Source: a virus. From it: a stretch of 23,227 nt of DNA. Positions 1 through 6,199 of the stretch are shown piece by piece. The stretch is taken from IMG/VR virus record IMGVR_UViG_3300023284_001575, positions 1 through 23,227 of that record. One strand, written 5' to 3'. Both the position numbers and the translations under genes were made by a program. Position 1 is the first letter of the stretch, and every line of letters starts with the position of its first letter. The notes below the pieces were generated by a model. It searched no databases, was not told the DNA's origin, and saw nothing but the letters and a program-made list of their open reading frames with translations.

Positions 1-216
1 GGGTCCGAAGCCAAGGATGTTGTTATCGGTATTCAAGATGATAAGGGTGAAATTGCCAAGATACAGGATTTGTCCGCGAGTACGGTGGGGAATATCACGA
101 TCCTCGGGCCAATACCTTTTCAGCCCTCGGCAAATGAGCGGTTTGTTATTATTACGACAGGAGCAACAGCGGAAATGCGTGCGACAGTGATCGCCGATAG
201 TCCCGCACTACTATAA
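1..216 (+). CDS. C-terminal end of a structural protein (partial, 5' end outside window)
   Basis: An open frame runs from base 1 to a TAA at 214-216 and gives 71 residues of a protein that starts upstream of the window. The residues are small, beta-prone and polar (segments such as VGNITILGPIPF and ERFVIITTG), which suits the last beta-sandwich of a virion or fibre protein, but no family is recognisable. The next gene starts two bases after the stop, so this gene is probably in the same transcript as the beta-helix protein. Absence of stop codons over the whole stretch and the tight junction are the only support for it being real; function is unknown. Confidence 0.7.
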   Translation, partial: GSEAKDVVIGIQDDKGEIAKIQDLSASTVGNITILGPIPFQPSANERFVIITTGATAEMRATVIADSPALL

Positions 217-217
217 A

Positions 218-1507
218 ATGGCTTCAACAGCATTAATAGCGCCGTGCCTGTCCATCTTCCACGATGGTGTATTGCAAGACGGCACCGGCGCTGGTATACC
301 GGTACCCGCACCACCGGGTGCGGGCGGGGGTATACCTGATTTTCGATTAGTGGCGGGAGTATCTCCGTCAGGCGGCGAATTCACATCTATTCAAGCCGCT
401 AATGATGCGCTTGTAGCTACAGGACTTATTAATCTTGCCACTGGGACTTACGGGTTAATTGTAGCAGGCCCGGGAGTTTATGCTGAAGATGTTATTCTTT
501 CACCCGGCGTGCATTTGACGGGACTTGATGCTGAAGCAACTTGGATTATTGGTGCAGGCACCGTTTCAGGTCATTTAGTTACACTTAGTGGAAATTCCTC
601 TATACAGAATTTTACTATCTCTCCAGCGGCAGCAGCTTATACAAGCGGTATACGGATTATAACTTCCGCAGCTCCGCCCCTTTTGGTAGACCCTCGGGGA
701 AATAGAAACTTAAATATATATTCAGGTATAGGTGGGACATTAGTAGATGCTATTCGACAGGAAGCAGTAGATGCCGGGATTGCTTTGGTTACTTTCGATG
801 GGTTGACTACTTTTGGCGAGACCAATTCCATTAATACCCTAGCGGTTTCTACCCAAGATGTTTCGATTCGGGATTCAAAATTGTTATCGGGGGACATTTT
901 ACTTGACGGCAGTGGTGAGCTTACTTTGATTGGTACAGACCATACGCCAGTAAATGATGTAATTGTTAACGTAGATAATGTTTTTAAGCCTATTGGCTCT
1001 GGTCATGGTACAGTAATAGGTAGTTCAACTGACCCATTTGTAGCCGGGTCTAAATTGGCCCCGGTTAACCAAATGGTGTATAGGCCGGGCAACGCTGGAT
1101 TTGCTGCAAATGCCCAAATGGATTCAGTAATTGAGAATCTGACGCTAAGGGATAAATATCCTATGCCGTTTTTCGTTGGTGTACCTGAAGTGGGTGACTT
1201 TATTGCGGGCAATGCTACTGACGGTTACGAGCCTGGAAATGCCATAATATATAAAAACGCGGATATTGAATGTCGCACGGCTCCTACAGGCACAGATTTA
1301 ATTATAAAGATAAATGACCTTGTTGGAACTACTGATAGGAAGCTGACCATACCGGCAGGAACTAACTTTGCAAAGGCTTTACCAGTCATTAGGCATACGG
1401 GTAATCCAGATAATCTTGCGTTGCCTGCTGAGTTTAGTATGGAGATTGAACAGCAAGGTAGTGATATTAAAGCTGGAGATATTGCGATTAGCTTTAATTC
1501 TATTTAA
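218..1507 (+). CDS. Right-handed beta-helix (pectate-lyase-like) surface or fibre protein
   Basis: The 429-residue protein has a proline/glycine-rich head (about residues 20-40) followed by the entry pattern of a parallel beta-helix: FTSIQAANDAL (about 55-66), then a GPGVYAEDVILSPGVHLTG strand pair near 84-102, and short repeated beta rungs to about residue 270. The last 150 residues look like a separate beta domain. This fold is common in phage tailspikes and fibres that bind or cleave polysaccharide, but I see no catalytic signature and do not claim enzyme activity. The ATG lies two bases after the previous stop, with no good Shine-Dalgarno, so translation is probably coupled. Location upstream of the neck genes also allows a capsid-decorating role. 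No signal peptide is seen. Confidence 0.7.
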   Translation: MASTALIAPCLSIFHDGVLQDGTGAGIPVPAPPGAGGGIPDFRLVAGVSPSGGEFTSIQAANDALVATGLINLATGTYGLIVAGPGVYAEDVILSPGVHLTGLDAEATWIIGAGTVSGHLVTLSGNSSIQNFTISPAAAAYTSGIRIITSAAPPLLVDPRGNRNLNIYSGIGGTLVDAIRQEAVDAGIALVTFDGLTTFGETNSINTLAVSTQDVSIRDSKLLSGDILLDGSGELTLIGTDHTPVNDVIVNVDNVFKPIGSGHGTVIGSSTDPFVAGSKLAPVNQMVYRPGNAGFAANAQMDSVIENLTLRDKYPMPFFVGVPEVGDFIAGNATDGYEPGNAIIYKNADIECRTAPTGTDLIIKINDLVGTTDRKLTIPAGTNFAKALPVIRHTGNPDNLALPAEFSMEIEQQGSDIKAGDIAISFNSI

Positions 1508-1524
1508 TTTAGATAGGGATCACA

Positions 1525-1770
1525 ATGGCTCAAAATTATAAATTCAAAGCGGGAAAAGCGAAGGATAGGAGTAAATCTCTCGCCACGGAAAGTCTACCCA
1601 ATTGGGCTTCTGCAGTTGCTAGAGCTAAAGCATTATCCCGACAAAAAAATGATTTTGTGGGAATATATGTTGAAGGTGGAATTATCGGAGTAGTCCATAC
1701 CCAAGTTATTGATGGAGTGAATCAGTTTTTTGGTGACGGCGTATATACTTGTGGCGGAAGAGTAGAGTAA
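1525..1770 (+). CDS. Small hypothetical protein, 81 aa
   Basis: I do not recognise a family. The protein has a very basic N-terminal third (MAQNYKFKAGKAKDRSKS) followed by a mixed alpha/beta part with a glycine-rich hairpin near residues 46-58 and a final glycine-rich strand. It starts with an ATG preceded by AGGGAT five bases upstream and ends one base before the next gene. It sits between the beta-helix protein and a beta-rich fibre-like protein, so an accessory role in that structure is plausible but not shown. Confidence 0.6.
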   Translation: MAQNYKFKAGKAKDRSKSLATESLPNWASAVARAKALSRQKNDFVGIYVEGGIIGVVHTQVIDGVNQFFGDGVYTCGGRVE

Positions 1771-1771
1771 A

Positions 1772-2419
1772 ATGAGTAGAAACACACAACATGGAATTAG
1801 AGACGCAACGGCAGACCCCGGTGTTAGTGACGATATTACAGAACAGATTAGGGTACTTACGCCTTGGTTGAATGAGTCCACGAATAGAATATTTATTTGT
1901 GCTGATAATGCTGATGGTGCTGCCGTGTGGAAGCCTATTACGGGGGCGCAACTCTTCAGTTTTGATGTGAATGAGGCTATATATCCTGCAAGCAACCCCG
2001 CACAGGCCGGTAGTCGAAACGGGCATCCGCTTCTGGACTTTGATGATACGACGGATGAGACTATAATTTTTAACGGCAAAATGTCCCGCGATTACGCAGG
2101 AGGGAATTTTACTCTTGATATTGATTGGGTGGCCGCTAGTGCAATAATTGGTGATGTGAAGTGGGATGTGTCTTTCGAGCGAGTTGCTCCGGGTGGGCAA
2201 GACATTGACTCCGATGGTTTTGCTGCCATCCAGACTGCGACAGAAACTACCAGTGGCACTTCGGGTGTCGTCACTAGAACCTCGATCACTTTTACACAAG
2301 CTCAGGCTGACAGCATCGCCGCTGGTGATACCTTCAGGTTGAAGATCACGAGAGATGCAAGTGTAGCTGGAGATGTGGTCGGGGACGCGCAAATACGAGC
2401 AGTGGCAGGAAGACAATAA
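1772..2419 (+). CDS. Beta-rich virion or fibre-like structural protein, 215 aa
   Basis: Two parts can be seen. Residues 1-55 carry the pattern DDITEQIRVLTPWLNESTNRIFICADN..AAVW, often seen at the start of phage fibre and collar proteins (a short beta repeat ending in alanine-valine-tryptophan). Residues 85-215 form a compact beta-sandwich with DFDDTTDETIIFNGKM, then a tryptophan-containing strand and FRLKITRDAS near the end; similar modules occur in phage structural proteins. No catalytic motif is seen. The stop TAA overlaps the next ATG by one base (TAATG), implying translational coupling with the LamG-like protein that follows. Exact function is unknown; it may attach the neighbouring lectin-like proteins to the virion. 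Confidence 0.65.
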   Translation: MSRNTQHGIRDATADPGVSDDITEQIRVLTPWLNESTNRIFICADNADGAAVWKPITGAQLFSFDVNEAIYPASNPAQAGSRNGHPLLDFDDTTDETIIFNGKMSRDYAGGNFTLDIDWVAASAIIGDVKWDVSFERVAPGGQDIDSDGFAAIQTATETTSGTSGVVTRTSITFTQAQADSIAAGDTFRLKITRDASVAGDVVGDAQIRAVAGRQ

Positions 2420-3081
2420 TGGCTTGGTTATTCGATGCAGCAAGCAATGAGTATATAGACTTCGGTAATCCGTCATACTTTGACATTACGGGCGACCTCA
2501 CTTTGTCGATATGGGGTAAGCCAAATGATACGGGCGCGGAAAGAAAGCTATTTGCTAAGTGGGCAGATGCAGGAGGTCAGTTTAGCTACCTACTCAGTAT
2601 ATTATCTGATGGGACATTGCAGGGTGTTATCAATACTGGTGCCAACGATGTCGTCAATGGCACAACAGACTTGGATGACGGAGAATATCACCACCTCGCA
2701 TTCACTTACGACGGGTCAAATCTCCTCCTCTATGTGGACGGGATAGAAGAAGACTCGGTAGGGGCAAGTGGAAGCATTACTAGCACAACCGCGCCTGTTC
2801 GTATTGGTGCAGGCTCGGGCGGCTTGGGAACTGAGCAGCCTTACGACGGTGAAGCTGGTCATGGTGCGATTTGGGATGCTGCACTAACTCCCTCAGAAAT
2901 CGCTTCACTCGCCAAGGGAGTTAACCCTCTCCTTATTCGTCGTGGCAGCCTAAAATCTTATCCTCCGCTCAATGGTCAGAGTCCTGAGTATGATGTTGTT
3001 GGCGGAGCTTCTGGTATTGTTACCGGAGCTGTCGTAGTCGGAGAACCACCAATCCCCCATTCCATCGTGGCACCGGGATAA
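2419..3081 (+). CDS. LamG/concanavalin A-like lectin domain protein
   Basis: Residues 1-165 show the LamG jelly-roll pattern in order: LFDAASNEYIDFG, LTLSIWGKP, KLFAKW, YLLSILSDGTLQGVI, DGEYHHLAFTYDGSNLLLYVDG (H-x-L-A-F-T-Y-D-G followed by L-Y-V-D-G), PVRIGAGSGG and the closing GEAGHGAIWDAALTPSEI. Such domains bind carbohydrate and are common in phage fibres and head decorations. The last 50 residues are a short tail without a clear fold. Translation is coupled to the previous gene (TAATG) with AGGAAG upstream. Placement far from the baseplate fibres suggests a head or neck appendage, or a side-fibre module; the sequence cannot decide. No hydrolase residues are claimed. Confidence 0.85.
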   Translation: MAWLFDAASNEYIDFGNPSYFDITGDLTLSIWGKPNDTGAERKLFAKWADAGGQFSYLLSILSDGTLQGVINTGANDVVNGTTDLDDGEYHHLAFTYDGSNLLLYVDGIEEDSVGASGSITSTTAPVRIGAGSGGLGTEQPYDGEAGHGAIWDAALTPSEIASLAKGVNPLLIRRGSLKSYPPLNGQSPEYDVVGGASGIVTGAVVVGEPPIPHSIVAPG

Positions 3082-3101
3082 AGAATAAGGAGGATAGCCT
3101 A

Positions 3102-3428
3102 ATGAGCGATGTTGTTATTTACGATCCTGATGACGCTGTAGTAGCAGGTCGGGTCACTGGTTACTTAAAGAGTGTGAACACTCCAGACTATTCGGGCAAC
3201 CCCAATACTTTGGTTAACCCTGATTTGTCAAGCTTATCCGCAGTTGCACAAATATATTGGAAAGAATCTTCTGAAACAATTGTTGAAATGACAGCGGGGG
3301 AAAAAACGGATATTGATGCTGACCTTGTTCCGGCAAGAAATATGAAGCTCAATTTAGATTCAGCTACGAAGAATTGGGACCTAAAAGTTGATGATTCGGG
3401 TGTGTTAACGCAGACGGAAGTTACTTAA
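3102..3428 (+). CDS. Small hypothetical virion-associated protein, 108 aa
   Basis: Family not recognised. The protein is acidic and soluble, with an N-terminal beta stretch (DVVIYDPDDAVVAGRV) and a C-terminal strand pattern (NWDLKVDDSGVLTQTEV) around a short helical middle. It has a strong ribosome binding site, AAGGAGG, about eight bases before its ATG, stronger than those of its neighbours, so it may be made at high level, as decoration or accessory structural proteins often are. It lies between the LamG protein and a membrane-anchored coiled-coil protein. Confidence 0.65.
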   Translation: MSDVVIYDPDDAVVAGRVTGYLKSVNTPDYSGNPNTLVNPDLSSLSAVAQIYWKESSETIVEMTAGEKTDIDADLVPARNMKLNLDSATKNWDLKVDDSGVLTQTEVT

Positions 3429-3479
3429 TGTTTACATTACTTTGTATGAAGACCTTGAATAAGGAATAGGAACAGATGA

Positions 3480-3884
3480 ATGTGGGACGCTATTACAGAA
3501 GTATTAAAATCAGCGATAGAATCCGGCGATGCGCTGGCTATACTGCTAATTATGTTCCTAGCGACTTGTGCGTTAGCGGGAATAGTGATTTGGCAGCTTA
3601 TCCGGTACTTCGGGAAGCGGGAGACGGCGCACGATGACCAAATTAAAGAGATGCAAGAGGCGTTTGCTAAAGCCCTCACCGAGCAACAGGTCCATTATGA
3701 GGGTGTCTATGCTCGGATTACCGAGTCCCATGATAATTTGATCGAGGAATTGATGAGAGGACAGCAGAAATTGAATGAGATGGTCGCCGATGGGCTTATG
3801 AATTCGACCGAGGCGGTTGGATCAGTGAAGACACTTATGACCAGCATCCAAACTATTCTAATGACTCGCGGAGGTAGCAACTAA
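3480..3884 (+). CDS. Membrane-anchored coiled-coil protein (possible holin-like or accessory protein)
   Basis: The 134-residue protein has one strong hydrophobic segment at about residues 19-43 (ALAILLIMFLATCALAGIVIW), then a basic stretch (RYFGKRE) and a long helix with heptad-like spacing from about 48 to 128. Short N-terminus, one membrane helix and a cytoplasmic coiled coil resemble some phage holin-like or membrane-associated lysis proteins, but no lysis partner (endolysin, spanin) lies in the window, and an assembly role is equally possible. The ATG is chosen because it opens the long frame and has AGGA upstream; an ATG four bases earlier is in another frame. The stop overlaps the next start (TAATG). 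Confidence 0.65.
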   Translation: MWDAITEVLKSAIESGDALAILLIMFLATCALAGIVIWQLIRYFGKRETAHDDQIKEMQEAFAKALTEQQVHYEGVYARITESHDNLIEELMRGQQKLNEMVADGLMNSTEAVGSVKTLMTSIQTILMTRGGSN

Positions 3885-4180
3885 TGAATTTTCGTAAATC
3901 AAAAGATGCCGAGATAGTCTGCCCACCGGAGGACGAGAAGCCGATGTTCTCCGAGATCGCCGAGGGTCGTGAGGAACGCAGTAATGCGCGTCGAGTAACC
4001 CGTGAGGCAAAGCAGCAAAAGATACGGGAGCAATGCGGGCCGTCCGAAGCGGTCAAAGAGCAATCTGAAAAGCTAAATAGCTCGTATAATTTGATGTGTG
4101 AGGAATTAAGCAAGATTTTATCGCCCACGGTGAAAGAAGATGAGGAGGAACGCGGAAAAGTTATTCCGCTACACGCATAA
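3884..4180 (+). CDS. Charged helical hypothetical protein, 98 aa
   Basis: No family recognised. The protein is almost entirely hydrophilic, with a strongly charged helix (about residues 28-70, rich in E, R, K and Q) and an acidic C-terminal run before a basic end (RGKVIPLHA). It has two cysteines (about 13 and 51) and one more near 72, not arranged as a zinc ribbon. It is coupled by TAATG at both ends, between the membrane coiled-coil protein and the neck protein, with GGAGG visible upstream of its start. A scaffold or assembly-chaperone role would fit its composition but is only a guess. Confidence 0.6.
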   Translation: MNFRKSKDAEIVCPPEDEKPMFSEIAEGREERSNARRVTREAKQQKIREQCGPSEAVKEQSEKLNSSYNLMCEELSKILSPTVKEDEEERGKVIPLHA

Positions 4181-4659
4181 TGGGTCTATCACTAAGACGA
4201 ATTGGCCGTTGGGAGGCGGCAGAGGACAAAATTAATCCTCGGCGGTTTCAGCGAGGGGTTCTCCCCATAGCCGCACTTGCTATCTCGATGACGGGTAATG
4301 CTATTGCTAAGGAAGCCAAGTCGATGATTCGGACCAATCGCGCAGTCGGCCCCGCGCTAGCCGCCTCTACAATAATGGCAAAAGGAAGTTCGACCCGGTT
4401 GCTTGATACGGATGAGTTACACGACTCGATTATATTCCGTCGTAGAGGATTGACCCGTGGATTTGTCGGTGTGCCAGATAATCGGCGTCATCCGTCGGGA
4501 TCACGCATGTCGGATATTATGATGGCCCACGAAATAGGGACTTCTCATGTACCGGCGCGTCGAGTATTGACCCCGGCAGCGACCAAGATCGAAAAACGGG
4601 TTATTCCGTTCAAAGTAGCGGCTATTTTTGGCACATTTTGGGCCGGGAGGCGTATCTAA
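4180..4659 (+). CDS. HK97 gp10-like neck / tail-completion protein
   Basis: The 159-residue protein begins with a basic helix, then a helix with the pattern of pore-ring neck proteins (residues about 25-50, ending in AIAKEAKSMIRTNRA). It continues with TGEL-like L-L-D-T-D-E-L-H-D-S-I, a beta hairpin (RRRGLTRGFVGVPDN) and the typical end AHEIGTSHVPARRVLTPA. This order (initial helix, L..S-I strand, E-x-G-T, P-A-R-x-x-L-x-P-A) is that of the HK97 gp10/phage virion morphogenesis family, which forms the ring between head connector and tail. Its place just upstream of sheath and tube genes agrees. Coupled at both ends by TAATG; no clear Shine-Dalgarno of its own. Confidence 0.75.
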   Translation: MGLSLRRIGRWEAAEDKINPRRFQRGVLPIAALAISMTGNAIAKEAKSMIRTNRAVGPALAASTIMAKGSSTRLLDTDELHDSIIFRRRGLTRGFVGVPDNRRHPSGSRMSDIMMAHEIGTSHVPARRVLTPAATKIEKRVIPFKVAAIFGTFWAGRRI

Positions 4660-5891
4660 TGCCTACTACCTTTTTTGAGTGGGATGGCCTCGATGGCCAA
4701 ACACAAGATGATGAAATCGCTGTGGTCGATGAAAAGGCATTAATCCGCCCATTGCTTGATGCAAATGGTTTTGGCAATATCACGACGGTGGATGCAATAA
4801 TCACTTCCCGCACGCATAACGCCAGCGCGATGGAGGATTTGTTCTCCCTCGAGGTAGAGGAGATTACGCCCTCCGATTCATCGATCGTTTATCGCATGTC
4901 TAATGACGATGGGGCGACTTATCTTTATTGGGATGGCGCAGCATGGTCACTCGCGGGCGCGACAGATTTTAATACTCTAATCGACATCAATGCCAATATC
5001 GAGACTTTCCCCTTTTCGGCGGATAAGAGTGTCAAATTTCAGGTCAAATTGATTGGGTCTACTGACGAGACTGTTTCGCCGAAGGTCGGGCCTCTATGCC
5101 TTGGAGTTCACTATGATTTTCACAACTTCTTTGAGGATGTGCTCCGCACTCTCCACAATACATGCTCACAAAGAGCCAATACTAATATGCGATTCGATAT
5201 ACCAGCGCTGGACCAAGATCGTACCTCGATCCCGCTCAATTACCGGTTTACAATTACGGAGGTTCTTGCGGTATATGATCTTACTAATGACCCGGGGCGC
5301 ACGACCAACCTATTCTCATCGGTCACGAATAATGTGGTGGCATTGACGGACACAATTCCGTCAGGTGCCCGTGTAGAAATATCCACACGGTCCACAATTC
5401 CTTGCTTCCTACGACGGAAGCCGGAGTTCAAGTCTGCCGATTTACCGTTTTTGCTCATCGAACTGGACGAGTCTAATGACGAGAATATGGCCGACGCCGG
5501 TGAACCGGATGTGATTAAGAATTTGCAGACATCCAAGGCCCGTTTGTACGAACCTCCGCTATATGAGCGCATGTCGGCGACTTTCCGCGCAGTGGCGGCG
5601 TCACAGATACAATCATTGGCTATTATTGACGGTGTTCAAAGGTCACTTATGCCGGGTCCCCCGGATTTGGACAAGTTTGGGCAACTTCGTTTACTTGGTA
5701 ATGGGGAGAAGCTCGAAATTCTCGCCGTTGAACCTTACACATTCCCGATCCGTGCGGATCGTGGACAATCTGAGTCCGCTGTGGTCATCGATTTCGTAGG
5801 AAAACGGTGGTCAGAGCAATTTGAAGAAGTACCGCTCCATATTGAGACAGAGCTTTTTGTCAAAGTGGGGCAGATTGGAGAAGCCGCGTAG
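4659..5891 (+). CDS. Large structural protein between neck and sheath genes, 410 aa
   Basis: I chose the ATG that overlaps the previous stop (TAATG) with GGGAGG nine bases upstream, rather than the in-frame TTG at 4638. Residues about 63-153 look like a beta-sandwich with YRMSNDDGATYLYWDG, a tryptophan strand and F-x-V-K-L..S-T-D, a layout found in several phage structural proteins. The rest (155-410) is mixed, with LRTLHNTCSQRAN, a DYR-like beta region and a C-terminal VVIDFVGKRWSEQFEEVP strand pair. I recognise no family for this second part. The position, after a gp10-like neck protein and before the sheath, is where tail terminators or tail-completion proteins are encoded, but at 410 residues it is longer than known terminators. 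Followed by a 57-bp gap. Confidence 0.7.
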   Translation: MPTTFFEWDGLDGQTQDDEIAVVDEKALIRPLLDANGFGNITTVDAIITSRTHNASAMEDLFSLEVEEITPSDSSIVYRMSNDDGATYLYWDGAAWSLAGATDFNTLIDINANIETFPFSADKSVKFQVKLIGSTDETVSPKVGPLCLGVHYDFHNFFEDVLRTLHNTCSQRANTNMRFDIPALDQDRTSIPLNYRFTITEVLAVYDLTNDPGRTTNLFSSVTNNVVALTDTIPSGARVEISTRSTIPCFLRRKPEFKSADLPFLLIELDESNDENMADAGEPDVIKNLQTSKARLYEPPLYERMSATFRAVAASQIQSLAIIDGVQRSLMPGPPDLDKFGQLRLLGNGEKLEILAVEPYTFPIRADRGQSESAVVIDFVGKRWSEQFEEVPLHIETELFVKVGQIGEAA

Positions 5892-5895
5892 CCTA

Positions 5896-5925
5896 AACGC
5901 CTTGCTTTTATATATAAATGGCGTT
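5896..5925 (+). promoter_or_regulatory. Intergenic palindrome with T4-late-like TATAAAT; candidate promoter or RNA hairpin
   Basis: In the 57-bp gap before the sheath gene block, AACGCC (5896-5901) and GGCGTT (5920-5925) form a 6-bp inverted repeat. Between them lies a perfect 12-nt palindrome TTTATATATAAA (5907-5918). TATAAAT at 5913-5919 matches seven of eight bases of the T4 late promoter consensus TATAAATA. This is one of only a few real gaps in the operon and lies ahead of the most highly expressed tail genes (sheath, tube), so a promoter is reasonable. There is no run of T after the stem, so a terminator is less likely. Low confidence. Confidence 0.3.
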
Positions 5926-5948
5926 ACGGTGCGGCGAAGGAGCTAATT

Positions 5949-6197
5949 ATGGCGACTTTATTTAACAAGTCAAAGAATACATTGAGTTTGACCATCGGCG
6001 GTGAAGGGATAATTATTTTCCCCAAGCAGTCGTCTGTTCCGCTCAAGAAAGAGGACATCGAGAAGTGTCGTCGGGCGATGAAAAATATCGCCAAAGGACG
6101 CTTAAAGCTCGTAGAGCGGACGGTGGCCCCAAAATCTGAAGATAAGCCGAAAAAGCCTGTTAAGAAGGCGGACGGCGAGAACGGGGGAGGTAACTAA
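5949..6197 (+). CDS. Small basic pre-sheath protein, 82 aa
   Basis: Family not recognised by name, but small proteins with this plan (N-K-S-K-N-T-L-S-L-T-I beta strand, then a P-K-Q-S-S-V-P-L segment and a short helix) commonly precede sheath genes in contractile phages. Residues 1-58 look folded; 60-82 are a lysine/proline/glycine-rich disordered tail (KSEDKPKKPVKKADGENGGG). AAGGAG lies seven bases before the ATG. It is the first gene after the gap and its stop is two bases from the sheath start. A role in sheath or tube assembly is suggested by position only. Confidence 0.7.
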   Translation: MATLFNKSKNTLSLTIGGEGIIIFPKQSSVPLKKEDIEKCRRAMKNIAKGRLKLVERTVAPKSEDKPKKPVKKADGENGGGN

Positions 6198-6199
6198 CA

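Noticed and set aside
1706-2476. Minus-strand open frame (256 codons) opposite the fibre-like gene
   Set aside because: It crosses two well supported plus-strand genes and their TAATG junction, and its translation shows no family pattern.
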